NCBI GenBank assembly: GCA_008973525.1
Contig: WACJ01000105.1
Location: 1 to 64,000 of the forward strand
Reading direction: 5' to 3'
DNA length: 64,000 nucleotides
DNA from: Stenopsyche tienmushanensis
Lineage: Eukaryota > Arthropoda > Insecta > Trichoptera > Stenopsychidae
Shown: positions 44,086-56,800 of the stretch, one piece after another
Layout of the letters: the number at the start of each line of letters is the position of its first letter
Position numbering within the stretch: position 1 is the first letter of the stretch
The notes under the pieces: model-generated
Databases searched by the model: none
What the model saw: only the letters and a program-made list of their open reading frames with translations
What the model was told of the DNA's origin: nothing
Program-made: the position numbers and the translations under genes

Positions 44086-44932
44086 CCCGCTAATATCACA
44101 GTACTTGAATGTCAAATTTATCTCGATTGTCAAGTCTGCTCCTTAATAAACTTGTTTCGAGAAAATTTCTACAATATATAAAAGCAATATAAGAGTACAT
44201 ATATTAAAATTATGCTACACCACCAGTCTCATTATTTTATAGCCAAGATTTGCTTAGTATTTAAAAACGTACTCTATATATTACGACTGATTTTAGTCAA
44301 ACATTAGGAAAAAAAGGAAAATTATCTGTAAAAACGAGGAAAATTTACATGATGACACACACGTAATAAAAGCGAGCATAGTGCGAAACTATTTTGAATC
44401 TCATTTCTGCAGAGATCGTTTATGAGAACATCACCGAATCTCTTCTACGTGTGTATATTCAACACATTGATTGTGTGGTTGTTTATCCATTGCCTTCTCG
44501 ATTGGAATCAATATCTTAAATGTTTCATGTGAGTGTACATGTCATGTTATTAAATTAAAATTGATTCATAATGCGATCGTATTTTTATTATGTAAAGAGC
44601 CCGTGGGGTGTTTTTATAAATCAATTCACATAACATCATATGACGTCTATGTATCAGAAGTTCATGATGATTTCAATTGATATCATCAAAGAGAACCGAA
44701 CTTAATCAAATTCTTGTCTGATACAGAAAAAATAACATATGTAAGCCATAACCGCCCTGAAGTTAACAACAACAGGCAGATTTATTAAACAAAAACACAT
44801 TTACGCGGTAATTGAATATGACGCGCAAAAAGATTACCAACAACAAAAACATTATATATTTTGATTTAAATTCTATTTGGGGAGAATAAAGCACACTTCG
44901 GGTAAGCAGTTTGGTCAAATTTATCACGAGCT
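44086..44932. other. AT-rich intergenic DNA, nothing recognised
   Basis: Only short AT-driven open frames were seen. Confidence 0.4.
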
Positions 44933-45140
44933 TGCGCAATGATAGTTCCTGTAGGATAATACATTTAAGCCTGGACGCCAGTGCGCATGCTGTGCCTGGG
45001 ATGCTGCAATCTTCACAGCGGAATGTCTTCAGCTCGGGCAGAAAACGGAAATGAAGAAAGCTAAACGATGGACCCAACTGCGGAAAGTTGGACGTGCTGA
45101 AATTGCACGACCAATTAGAAGAGTTCGCGTACTTTTCAGA
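44933..45140 (-). CDS. Possible leucine-rich-repeat-like exon, unidentified
   Basis: The minus strand is open from 45143 through here. A polypyrimidine-tract acceptor (TCTTTTTTTTGTCTGAAAAG) precedes it near 45142. A donor-like GTGATA follows the codons LQELSLRKL near 44933. The translation has hydrophobic spacing reminiscent of leucine-rich repeats with a Cys (FRFLPELKTFRCEDCSIPG), but there is no full consensus repeat. The open frame continues past the donor to 44763 with a hydrophobic segment. Base composition is more balanced than the flanks. It could equally be a fortuitous ORF, and I would not name a family. Confidence 0.25.
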
Positions 45141-45143
45141 CAA

Positions 45144-47390
45144 AAAAAAGACTCCAACGTGAATTATTGCTACTCTTTATTTCAGTCCGATTGACGCGAT
45201 TCCAGAAAGAGAGCTGCGCCAATTTATTTTGACAATAGTCCAAATCACAAAATCAAGTACAATTATCAAACTTACCGGATCAACACCTGGTCTGCGGTTT
45301 TGATGATCGAAGTTGGATCTGTTGAACATAAAATTAAATTATTGATCTAATTCGACGATAAAAAAATATGTTGATAATCATTTTATAGTGTAGATGAAAT
45401 GACTGTCATATTTGCAAATAAAATGTATTTTCATACATAAATCAACATGGGAACGTTTTACGTCTATTCTGTTTATTTTTCTTTCTAAAGTCATTTATCA
45501 AGTTTTCAAAATTCCCCATATCAATTCCGACAGTTCTATCACCGATAGCACTTACGTATGAAGTTCCATGGGGGCAAAACCGTGACCCAGTTTCAGTTAC
45601 ATAACTGAAAACAGTTCAATATCTTATAAACTACCCCATTTGAATGTAAATATTGGGGGAGGACCCGAATCGATTTATTACGAAAATTCGCAAATTTTAC
45701 GCGAGACCGAATATTTTAAATTTATTTACACGAAAATGATGAAATGTCTCTTTTTGGCAAGGAAAAAAACCCTCCAGCTGAAATTTAGACCTGAATATAA
45801 ATGCGCTTCAAGAGCACTCCCAAAATGTACTATTTTCGGCTAACAACCATAGAGATAAAAATAAATTTAGTACGCAGTTATTTTTGCGGAATTAAGACAA
45901 CAAACAAAGCCAAAGGAAATGATGTAATTAAAAATTAATCCATACCATAAAATTTGTATATCTGCAATACGCAACTGAAAATAGTTTAATCATTCAAGAT
46001 GATGGATTTATTCCGGAAAGACCATAAAAGATTCGGCAATAAAAGGCGGGATTAATAGGTAGCTAGTTTGTATAAAAACATGTCTTTTGTAACGATTCCA
46101 CAACAAACAATCGCGAATAATATTTACAGTAGTCTTCAGCATCTGAAGTTTTTACTACTGCGGAAGACAGAATGATATACGACTTGCGGTTTATGTGCTT
46201 TCGTTTTAAAGGCATTCATGAATGGCCAAATTACTCTAAATAAAGAATATCATCTCCTTGAAATTACACATCACTCAATAAGTTCGTAGGATTTCACTTT
46301 AAATTTTTCTTCTTCGTTTGGGTTCGCGTTTTATTGCATTTTTATCCAAATGATTGAGCTTTGAGCATGTGTGAGATAATAAAAATATAAGCAATTTAAA
46401 CGACCTCCGGAGCCAATTTGCAGAATTTGTGCACACATGATATGGATGGATGTGAACAAGTTCATAATATGAAAATGCGGCCAAAGAAACCACATCAATC
46501 AAACAAATTACATTCAAAAAGTTCGCGCAGGCATAGCTTACATGTGCCGGAATATTCAGAAGTAATAAAGCTCCCTGTTATTGTAGAACACCGCATCTAT
46601 CCGCAAAGTTCAAATTTATACACAAACTTTGCAGATAAATTAAAGATAATAAAACGAACAACAACAAGCTATCATGATTAATTAAATAAATTCTCAGTCA
46701 ATTACAGTGGCCGTGTCTGATTTTGATTATCATAGACAAACGGCTTAGCTCAACTTAAATCAGTTAAAATATCAGTAAATCTGAAGCCTAAAAACGTAAA
46801 TGCTGAAATGATTAACAAACGTATTACAAAAATGAAGATCAAATACAGAAAATCGTCAAGATAATTTGATTGGGAAAGTTCCGATTGTTTCGGTTATATA
46901 GGACGAATGAAAGAAGTCGGAAGGTATCCTCAAAGTTTGAATCATCATTCATTAATTAAGCTCCCTTGTAATAATACGATGGATCTAATGTATCCGCATA
47001 ATATTTAAGATGTACATGCGCAAAATTAAAGATCCTTCAAAAGCTCGCTAAGGATGTATATGATATTTTTTTGAATATTCCCATCCCTTAATAGACAGTG
47101 ATACTGAAATTAAATGAATCTCAATTATATTTTTTAATAAATTTTGATGGTAAATACGAAAAAAATCGTTCTCCACTGACAAAAAAATCGTTAATCTTTG
47201 CTGATATTGAAGCAGTCGATCAGCAGCGAAGCAGCGATTGGGGACAAATTAATTTAAAATACACCATGCATTTGTTGTAATATGAAATGTATAACCCATT
47301 TTGCGTTATTGAAAAATAAGATGCCGCGTTTCTAGGAGAGAATTTTATTGTTTCAGATGATAGAATAGTATTTGATTAAGTTGTTACATA
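45144..47390. other. AT-rich intergenic DNA, nothing recognised
   Basis: Small open frames at 45640-45843 and 46299-46681 carry no motifs. A short inverted repeat, CAGTTTCAGTTACATAACTG AAAACAG, lies near 45588. Confidence 0.4.
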
Positions 47391-47500
47391 GGCGGCTCCC
47401 CGCTCCCATGTGTATCCGGATAGATGGATGGGAATGGACGGGCGAAAAAGAGATCTGGCTGCAAGAAGGACGTCCTCCCGCAACCAAGGTCAACCGCCAC
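47391..47500 (+). repeat. Solo-LTR fragment, family B, copy 4
   Basis: GGCGGCTCCCCGCTCCCATG TG...GGATGGGAATGGACGGGCG, then TCTGGCTGCAAGAAGGACGT CCTCCCGCAACCAAGGTCAA, aligns with the middle of the LTR at 4990-5435 with internal deletions. Both LTR ends are missing. Confidence 0.6.
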
Positions 47501-47542
47501 ATTTCTTCAAATATGGTGCTGTAAATGCTGTTACTATAAATT

Positions 47543-47935
47543 CGGGTGGGTGTTAGACTTTATGATGCTCACGCATTAAGCCCCAACAACCCAGCCAACC
47601 CTATGCCCATGGGCAACGGTTGAACTCCTGGGGTAATGATGTGGAGTAGAGGTGCGTGAAAGCAGCTTAGTCGGTTTGCTCATCAAACACTGCTAGGGTA
47701 GCCCAGTGTATCCGTGGCTGGGTACTACAAATGATCGAACCGATACGAGTACCATGAGGAACGGGTAGCCCCTGCAATCGGTCATCAGCTGCAGCCCCCT
47801 TCAAGCTGAGGTTGGACTCGCGGTGGCAATGAACCCGCATTCGTAGTTCCCTTGGATTTAGTTTTACCTCTGTACTTCCTCCTCCAATGCACCTTTGGGT
47901 GCACGTAGTCTGAAGCTGATCTTCCTCAGAAAAGA
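47543..47935 (+). repeat. Unclassified dispersed repeat C, copy 2
   Basis: It shares the start GGGTGGGTGTTAGA with copy 3 (55451) and later blocks with copies 1 and 3 (GTCGGTTTGCTCATCAAACA, GGTACTACAAATGATCGAAC, CTGAGGTTGGACTCGCGGTG). A central part (from GCAGGTCACCC to about ACACGTCT) is deleted relative to copy 1. No coding frame is conserved. Confidence 0.65.
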
Positions 47936-50935
47936 AAATCTAGTATAAAATATATAACATTAAATTATTAATTTACACGATTTATAATTATTACATTTAG
48001 ACAAATTGAACCCTCTTAGAATGCTTTGCTATACTTCTTTGTGTTAACCGAAGCTCCAAGTACAAAATCATCGGTCAATGGTGTCATTAAATGAACACTT
48101 TCACTCTTATTATTAGCATTCTGTCCATAGAATGCTAAATTTGTTTGCGACGGGTGAAATAATTCCCTATAGTGGATCGATGGCGAATGGCGTGACAAAA
48201 TAGCATAATGTCGCAGCGCTATATTACACAGCTCCGAAGGTCAGTAAAACGTGTCTTTTTGCTAAAGCAATGGGCTTTGGGACGTGATGCAGAATGTATG
48301 TACGGCAGAAAAAGGGTTTTCGTTTTTCGCCTCCGGACAAAAAAAGGGGGGAAACTCGGGATGTGGCAACTTTTTCCGCCCGCCTACAGTTTGGAAATTG
48401 CTCAAAGTGCGGGTCGAAGTCCTTTTAGGATCGACCGAATTGGCCGCTTACCAAAAAGTTGGAAATCGCATTAACAACGGGAGATTTCTTCCCGTTTTCA
48501 TTGTGTTGGTGTTCTTGGAGCTCGACGGCAGGTACGAAATATCATAAGCGGAATAGAAGCTTAATTTGCACCCGAATATTTTTTCTTCATTATCTCTGAT
48601 TTATTTCCTGATCGTCGTACGTATATCGTCGCAAAAAAATGGCACACGACAGTAGCGAAAAAGCTAAACGAGAACTCGTTAGGAAAGCTCGCTTAATCAA
48701 CTTAATTTTGAGCCATTTATAATAAACATTTCGACATAATTAAGTTCATAATTAATTTACCCGCTTGATATTTTGCCAGATTTCAAAGATTGTATTGAAG
48801 CACGAGAATCGATAGACCACGAATGCCATACGTGTCCCAATTGCCTCTTTCGATTAACACCGCTCGTTATTACTATAGTACATACGTATACGGACGAATA
48901 TCTTTGCATTGTAATTAACACCTTGTACACGGGTCGTGGAAATTATTTAGTACGATATATCAAAATGGATGCTCGAACGAAAATGAATTGCACCCATTCT
49001 TCATCAGCTGTGTGTCTGTGCGGATTCCAACTGTGATTTATGCACGCGGATTGAGGACTTAAAGCATTGCGTCAATGTATTCCCAATAATAAATCCTGGA
49101 TGTCAATTCATACATTAAATTAAAATCGGATATTTTCATCAACGTATGACTTAATCGGATACAGTTCAATGTTTATTCAATACATGGTTTTGATATAAAT
49201 CAATCACGTGTCGTTTGCTGACCAAACCTATTTTATTGGCTCTAGATTAGGGTGGTCCTTATTTGGGCCAAAAAAAATATTTTTCGAACATTCGACCGGT
49301 CAACCTCTCATTTGTTTTTCCACCCTAAAAAACTATTTCAGTATTTTTTTCAATTTTTAAAATAATATTTAGGGGTCGCTACCAAGGTTTGAATTTTCAT
49401 AAAAAATGTTAAAACACTGTTTTAATCATTAACTTGTATTTATTAATGTAAGGCGTAGCTGAAAAGCAATTCGGTATTTAATCTGTCCTTTATTTTCAAA
49501 GAAAAAAACCTATAATACGTGCGCAATAAGTTGAAAATCCCACCTCGAAAGATGAAATAAATGTATTGAATTGTGGAATTTTCATACGAGTAATTTAACA
49601 TTCGATACGCCCCTACTTCATCTTTGCCCCCAGAGAATCGGCCGTATTCCATTTTGGGTCCTACAGAGACCCCAAAATTGGTATGTAAATGGCATATCGA
49701 AAATACACGAGCAACAATAGTCATGCAAAAATTGGAATATTAATCATTCGACTTTTCGATCCTCCGCCCGTTAAAATGATTGATGGGACATTAATGAAAA
49801 GGATATTTTTCATGGAATTTTCACAAGACATTAAAATTTCATTAGGCACAATGGTATAATTTTCAGACACACAAAGCTGAAACTATCAAAATGAACCTCA
49901 TTGTCCACGTCGAATTCCATTTTCGTGGAATATATCGATCATTTATGAGTAATTATATGGTTAATTGAAAATCGCTCTAATTGACGAGCCGTTTTGAAAC
50001 TCAAGCTATAAATTCAATTTCGAATAATTTACATCAAGCTTAATGTAGCAAATTTATGCATAAAATAATATATCAATACGATATTGAGTCTTAATCATTT
50101 GCCATCGATAAATTTAAGAAATAAGATATTCCTGGGGGGTGGGAGTCTTAAAGATCCTTAACGTGTCCCGTATCGCGTTCCATTAAAATCTAATGTTTCA
50201 CTATCTTTAGTGCACTTTGAGAGAATTCAGAAGATTTTATTGTGATCCTCGCATTCAAACGGATGCTTCGCAGCAATAAAATCTTAATGCCTTAACGCTT
50301 CCAGAAGACACGAGCGTAAACGGATTAATACGATTAAAACAACAGTGCGATTTAAACTCATTCATCCCTTGATAAATCAACAATACGATACGTTCAGGCA
50401 TTTATAAATGAGAATAAAATAATTTAATTACAATCTTAGACTTACATAAATATTCTGAAATTGGAACGCTGTGGGAAAACGTAGTGGAAACGAAGGAAAG
50501 GCCACGTGAAGCGATAAGGAAATCTGTGATTGATTGATTTGATATCGAGATGAAATATTGGAAAAATTCAACAATTCAATCTTATTCTCCGAATCGAACT
50601 CTGTTTTTAAGCGAGGATGAAATTGAGATTCCTAGATCTGAAAGTGAAGAAATTCCAAAATGTATCGTATCAGAAAAGGAATGCATTTTTGTAGGGCATG
50701 ACGATATATCTCGAAGGCTATAGTAGGTGTAAATCAGTCTTCATAATTAACTTGCACATATTAAATTAATTTGGCCAGGCAAAATTAATTTGACTGAATG
50801 TCTTGGCGCAAAAGCGTATAGAATCGATGCAAAATGTTTGTTCAATAGAAGACCGAAATACATATACTCTTTTTGAAGTCAAAACTGGGTCAGATTAATT
50901 ATGAGCTCGTCCAGCCCCTGTCTGAGCGAGCTGCA
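47936..50935. other. Intergenic DNA; a few unrecognised ORFs near 48.2-49.0 kb
   Basis: Overlapping plus-strand frames at 48208-48547 (about 88 codons) occupy a locally GC-richer patch, with a donor-like GGTACGAA at about 48530. A Cys-containing 87-codon frame lies at 48773-49036. None has a recognisable motif. The rest is AT-rich and empty. Confidence 0.35.
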
Positions 50936-51222
50936 TCAACATTTAACACCATCATGTGGCGGATTCATTAGCGGAACCTTGATCATCAGAGCGTCTAAAT
51001 CTGTCCAGCCGAGCGTCGTCGCATCGTCGGAATCCTCCGCCCTTGCAAAATGCAAAACAAATAGAAGAATTCGATAATCAAAATGAATCCCGTGCGAACG
51101 GATTTTCCCTCCGCCCATGCAAAAGAGTCCTGCTGAATAAAATATTACCGTTCGCAGGGACTAGGGCGCACTTCAGCCGCGCCATCGCAAAGTGGGTGGC
51201 TCCAGCTTGCGTAACTTAACAT
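50936..51222 (-). CDS. Candidate two-exon small gene (51222-51149, 51041-50936), 59 residues
   Basis: On the minus strand an ATG at 51222 opens 24 codons plus two bases (begins MLSYASWSHPLCDGAAEVRP) up to a donor, CG|GTAATATT. A 107-base intron ends in a pyrimidine-rich acceptor, TTGTTTTGCATTTTGCAAG. The second exon restores the phase exactly (CG+G = Arg) and continues AEDSDDATTLGWTDLDALMI through KVPLMNPPHDGVKC to TGA. Both exons are richer in GC than the flanks and the intron. I do not recognise the product, which is acidic with three Cys and no signal peptide. The first exon could instead be internal to a longer gene. No AATAAA is close downstream, which weakens the model. Confidence 0.35.
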
Positions 51223-52689
51223 TAAAAACAGAAGCCCTGCTTATGTCGTTATGGTGATGGAACGACGTCCTGGGGGTCTCTAAACAAATTTGACTTTTGG
51301 ATCGATAATTTTAATTGGCGCAAGGAAAGAAGCGTTCGCCATGGTGACGGATACGTCTTAATATCGGATCAATTAATTTTGCGTAACATCGAAATGCGCT
51401 TATGGTATCAGAATTCTAAGGGAACCAATTTGGGTTGTTAAAATATTGAAATTAATACCGAATTAAACATACCTATAATTTTAATATAAATGTAAAACGT
51501 TTACATGTTGGCCTGTGGGATAAATCTTAATTTAAAATGCCAAATAATATTTTTCCAAGCTCATGGAAGTGCTCCCACACGCCCTAGATGAGCATTGTTT
51601 ATGAAATTTGGCAGACATGTGTATAATAAACGTTTTTATCGTATAGACTACAATTATCCAAAAATATTCAAAAGTTTTTATTTAATTAACAAAAAACTAC
51701 AAAAAATGTTAATAAAAATAAACACTTTTTTTCGATTGCTTGCTATTTTTTTATTTTCCAATATTTCTTCTTAATTGTAGTCTAAGCTATAGACAATATT
51801 ATACAAAGTAAAAATATGTTTAAATTTTTTGCTGCAAATCACCTGTCCAGGACTTAGGACTTCCATGGTGAAGAACGTCATCGCTCGCGTACCAACATAC
51901 ATGACTCCCTTCACTTTTATTACCATATCCAATCAAATTTAAAAAAAATGTTTTTATATTCAACAAAGGCCCAACAAGGTAAAAACGTCTCTTAAATATA
52001 TTAATTTTTAATGATTAACAATATTTAAGATAACATGAAGTATTACCGAACCGAAAATAATACTCTGATCATCATTTTGAGTATATAAACTAAAACTATA
52101 TAGTAATAAATGTTTTATCCTAAAGGAATTCAACATTCAGGAGCGACTTCGTCCATGAAGAATCCAAATACAAAAGAGCCCGAAATACAAATAAGGTTTC
52201 AAAATACTCGGAACAAGAGTGTATCTCCATAGAACAAATAGTTAATATAAACCCTCGCCTTGATCCTCATAAAAATTATCTTTATCTATCAAAATAATTA
52301 GATACGAGTTGGGTCTGTACTGCATTATATGTGGTTTAGTTAGAACTAACATGGTGAATGAAAACTCCAACATTGGCAGACGAGTGCAACAGTGCGTTAT
52401 CATGCAGGACGTCCTTTGAGAACTTTTCTTAACGTTTCTCTTTGAAAGCGTCTTGCTACGAAATAATTGCTCAAGCAAGACTTTCCTATTAAGGATGAAA
52501 ATATATATATAGCATATTCTTCAAATTTAATTTCCTATCACCAAGCGCTGGAAAAATATTCTGGATCTTCATTGTGCTCTTAGCACCACATTTACCAAGT
52601 CTTTTCTGCACTGTCCTTAGATATTTCCAGTTTTTCATAAACATCCTAAACATTTGTAACCCCGCGTTAAGCGGTTGGATATGGTGCTA
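51223..52689. other. AT-rich intergenic DNA, nothing recognised
   Basis: No motifs or element ends were seen. The 78-codon minus frame at 52242-52478 has no recognisable features. Confidence 0.4.
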
Positions 52690-52924
52690 CCGGTGATGTA
52701 TTTACTACACGTCGACTCTAATAATGGAAATATCGATATGAAATATGATACATACGGGGTTCAGAATTTTTGTATTCCTCCGTAATATAATTACGAATCA
52801 CACCAAAGTATTATAGTATATAAGTATTCATCTGCAGCGACGGAAATAAATAATATGTCGGGAGATCGGGAATTTGCGACTTTTAGTCCGTATCTCAGCA
52901 GATAGGAATTTTATCAGTCACATT
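52690..52924 (+). mobile_element. hAT family A, copy A4 (non-coding part only)
   Basis: In inverted orientation relative to the reference copy it carries CCGGTGATGTATTTACTACA, TTGTATTCCTCCGTAATATA, TCTGCAGCGACGGAAATAAA and GTCTCAGCAGATAGGAATTT TATCAGTCACATT, the last being the start of the conserved C-terminal ORF. It then breaks off. There are no terminal repeats, and it is truncated on both sides. Confidence 0.75.
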
Positions 52925-54860
52925 AAAATATTATTATTTATTAGTTAAAATATATTTATCTTTGAGTAAAGTTTAAAAAGTTTCTGACGAAGATAAAACT
53001 GAGAACATTGTTCTTTCGAAGGATTTACGAGTGTAGGCGACAGTTTAAAAACGTATTTTTACTAACTTAAAGCCGATTAAAAATAGCAGATTTAAAAAAT
53101 GAATATAAGGCCATAATGTACAGTGTGTAGAAAATGGAAACTATTCGAATTAATGTCAATATACAATACGTTACGATGTTTATTTATATATTAGTAAATG
53201 CACCAAATAGAGCATAGTCATGTGTGAAAAATTGAACTGGTACGTCTATTAAATTTTGGTTGGGCGTTATTTCCACGCCGATGATAATTCTAGTAAAACC
53301 ATACACGGATGGGATTCGATTAATCGCGATTTAATTTTAAAAGCGATAAGTATCTTTACAGGGGATTGAATAAAGTTCCTAAAGTCGAGGGTGAAACAAG
53401 TCGCCTATTTTTATCTTCGACAACCATCGACGTCTTCTATTTTTGCACCCGCTCCTAATTCACATCGCGAAATTATAGAGAGAAGCTTAAAATGTATGCC
53501 ACGTGCGATGTTAATCATAATTCGCAACACGATCTTGATTGATGAAAGGAAATAAAAAAGAACAACAGAGAGAAATTATAATGCGCGCCCAGACTAATTT
53601 ACGGTCAACACACAAGTCCGTCGTATAAATTTGGCAAAAAGCCGGTCGAAAAAAAATCGTGCAAATATTATGCGCCCTCTCGGACCAAAAAGAACGTGGA
53701 CAAAAGCTCATAAACAAGAAGCAAGGTTCGGGGTGCCTTTACGTATTCATAAATCTGAGACCAACACAGAGCAACCCCCGCAAAGAGGAAAGTTTGTAAT
53801 GATTTAATAAATTTGCCCAAAGAAAACATTGAAGCTCTTTTGTGAAGTATCTAAAGCAACACGAAAGCGAAGTAAAATATTTGAAATCATCCACAATAGG
53901 CATCGGAATTGTGGAATTGAAAAATACTCTGTATTAAATATGTAACGTATTAAATTATGTAATATAAAAGCGGCATTGGCAGTCGGTACCACATTAATTA
54001 TTTATGTGGTCGTTTTCATTCGTTTTATGCAATGTAATTTTCACATATTCACTATCTTATCCAATCAGAATTCTGAGTGTGGAATTGTTATAAAACAGTA
54101 TTTACATTTATTGCCAAAAATCACTATATTTATGATTTATTGACCATGAAAAAGCCTCGTACTCTGCAAGCAAATCAAAAAATAGCATAACATTAAAGTT
54201 AAAAAAAATACAGCCACTGAATGGATAAAATATATGAACATAAATAACCATATCATATTATCTTGTCTTCTTCATATCCTTTGTTAAACAGAACTACACC
54301 TCAATAGGTATGATTCAGGCTCGATCACAGATTTTCTTTTATTGAAGTATCTATTTCCTAGCAATTCCCCTACAGCCCTCGATCTCTCCTGTTATTATAT
54401 TATAAGACGTAGAAATTGGCACTTCAAACTTCTTAACGTTTGACCAATTTTATGCTCCTTGATCGTGGACAATGACAAGTCGTACATTGTCAATTCTACA
54501 CCTTATTTATAAATAGCAATTTTCAATTAGAAAAATGTAAATACTAATAATATTGTCTATGATTTAATGAAAAATGAACGTTTTTAACACAATCCTATAG
54601 CAAAAACTGTCATACTTTATTTCCAAAATGTAATAATACAACTATATATTAAACGTGTTGAATGAAATCCATTACATCTCATAAATATCGTTAATCTCCG
54701 ACAAAGACTATAAAAGAACACGCAAAATTGTATCATATTCATTGTTAAACACGATTTCAAGAAATATGATTATAGAGCAGTCCAGCAAATATCAATATAG
54801 ACGAGAAAAAATAAATATATATGAAATAGTTGGAGCATAATCACAGCGTCATACTAGCGT
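52925..54860. other. AT-rich intergenic DNA, nothing recognised
   Basis: Only short AT-driven frames were seen. No repeats or element ends were recognised up to the pogo-type end at 54861. Confidence 0.4.
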
Positions 54861-54879
54861 ACTCTCGATTATCCGTCAC

Positions 54880-55215
54880 ATATCATCCATACAAATCCAC
54901 TTATCTGTCAGGACCATCGCAGCGTGTATGAATCTTGTACATAAATAAATAACCACTGTCGATAGCAAACGATATTCGGTAATTTCTTCAAGTAAACATA
55001 AACAATACACTTGAAATCGATTAATTATATTATTCACATATCATGATTAGTCGATAAATTTGGGTTAACGATCTATGAAACCGTACGATGTACGCAAGAT
55101 ACTCTCTCCGTCTCTGTTTCTCTCCAAACTCAACATGCAAGACACTCTCTGTCTCTGTTTGTTTCACAACGTGTAAGAATGCTCTTTTTTAATCATTGGA
55201 ACTCGGACACAACAC
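54880..55215 (+). mobile_element. TTAA-type element D, diverged fragment D3
   Basis: It shares GATATTCGGTAATTTCTTCA AGTAAACA, ACACTTGAAATCGATT, AGTCGATAAATTTGGGTTAA CGATCTATGA and the pyrimidine-rich CTCTCTGTCTCTGTTT end with D2 and D4. No TTAA-flanked terminus was found. It is older or more eroded than the 20 kb and 63 kb copies. Confidence 0.55.
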
Positions 55216-55450
55216 TATGTCTTAATAACACACTATTGATCAAGAGTAAAGCCAGAAACACTTATAATACTCGACAGATAACAGATATATGTAATTGCAT
55301 TCTGAAGAGAATGAATCAAATAATATATCTGTAATATGTGGAAAATTTAAAATGTTTTGAAAACGTACATAGAGAAAAACATCAAGGAGTGGCTTGATTT
55401 AAATTATCTAGGTTTTGAATTCGTGGATGATGCTGATATAGATTTTCTTC

Positions 55451-55698
55451 CGAGTGGGTGTTAGATTCCACGATGCCCACCCATAAAAACCCCTGAGAGG
55501 GGGGGGGCCAACCCTACGCCCCTGAGCAACTGTTGAACCCCTGGGGTAATGTTGTGGAGTAGAGGTAGCCTCGTCGGTTTGCTCAACAAACGCAGCTGGG
55601 GTAACCCAGTTAACATGAGTTGGGTACGCAGGTCACCCTGTGCTACGTATTCATAAAGGGGTGTATGGAACAGCCGATTACAGTAGTTGGTGGAGACT
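55451..55698 (+). repeat. Unclassified dispersed repeat C, copy 3, left half
   Basis: It runs from CGAGTGGGTGTTAGATTCCA through TCGTCGGTTTGCTCAACAAA to CAGTAGTTGGTGGAGACT, where the R1-like element interrupts it. Copy 1 continues without a break at this place (29270-29300). Confidence 0.7.
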
Positions 55699-56334
55699 AG
55701 CGATGCTCGCAATCACTGGAATACCCCCGCTGGACCTCCAGGCAAAGATGAGGATGATGGGAATCGCATCACACACGACCAGAAACTGAGGGAAGCCTGA
55801 CAACATAGGTGGGATCAGTCCAACAAGGGAAGGCGGACCTACCGAATTATCCCGGCCGTAAGCCGGTGGAAGTCCCAAAAACATGGTGAAAAGACCTACT
55901 GCTTGACGCAGGTGCTCACTGGACACGGATGTTGAGGTGCGTACCTAAAGCGGATTGGCAAGGAAGCATCCGCGGCGTGCCACCACTACCAAGCAGAGGT
56001 CGACGATGCTGAACAAACTGTGAGGCTTGGACACCCCCGAGAAACACGCTGAAATAAACACTTAACGAGCTCAACGTTGACAACATGGTCCACAGCATGA
56101 TGGCAAGAAGAAGAACTAGAACCTTTGGCGCAATTAAGTTGAAGAAATTCTGAGCGCCAAAGAGGGTAGTGAGAGAAAGCCTCCAGCACTAGAATAGGGC
56201 CAATTACCCAAGGCCAGATTTTTCCTAAAGCAATGTGGAAAATAATATCAGGGAGGCAGAGAAAGACAAGGGAGGGGTTTAGTCAATAAGAATCTGACAC
56301 TACCCTGGGATCAAACCCAGGGTGTTTTATGCAA
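55699..56334 (+). mobile_element. 5'-truncated R1/I-like retrotransposon, copy 2
   Basis: The 636-bp insertion interrupts repeat C between GTGGAGACT (55690-55698) and GTAGAGACT (56335-56343), a 9-bp target duplication with one change. The plus strand reads AMLAITGIPPLDLQAK at its start, then TYCLTQVLTGHGC, a TGA in place of the Phe codon, and GAYLKRIGKEASAACHHYQA: the C-terminal zinc finger of ORF2, with its last Cys changed to Tyr. After several stops a 3' UTR ends in a strong hairpin, ACCCTGGGATCAAACCCAGG GTG, near 56300-56323. 5' truncation, target duplication and a structured 3' end fit target-primed reverse transcription. It is a dead copy. Confidence 0.82.
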
Positions 56335-56800
56335 GTAGAGACTGTTTCAAAGGCTCGCCACTATCCTCAATAGTCTAGGTATTCAGGGAAGAACGACTTT
56401 AGACTGTTCGAACGGCGACTCTCCTGAAGCAATGTTGATATCTGGCTAGGTACTACAAATGACCGAACCGATACGAGCACCATGGGGAAAGGGTAGCTCC
56501 TGCAGTCCGTCATCTGCTACAGCCTACTTCAAACTGAGGTTGGACTCGTGGTGGCAGTGAAACCGCAGTAGTATTCCCTTGAATTTAGCTTTAGCCTTTA
56601 TTCTTCCTTGCCTGCTCTGAAGGACGCGGAGCAAAAGGGGTAGGCGCCTGGAGGCTCTGCGCGTAGCGTTTCTCTTAGGACCAAAAGATCAGTGGAAGGC
56701 ACTCTCTGTGTGGGTAGTCCAAGATAACCCGCAACAGACCATGCAGCAGCGCAGGAAATGGGATCGAAGTTAGTCACTGCCTGTTGTCTGTTATCTGTTA
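56335..56800 (+). repeat. Unclassified dispersed repeat C, copy 3, right half
   Basis: It continues copy 1 from TTTCAAAGGCTCGCCACTAT CCTCAA, through CTAGGTACTACAAATGACCG AACCGATACG, to GCAGGAAATGGGATCG near 56765. The last 30-40 bases are less well matched. Confidence 0.7.
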
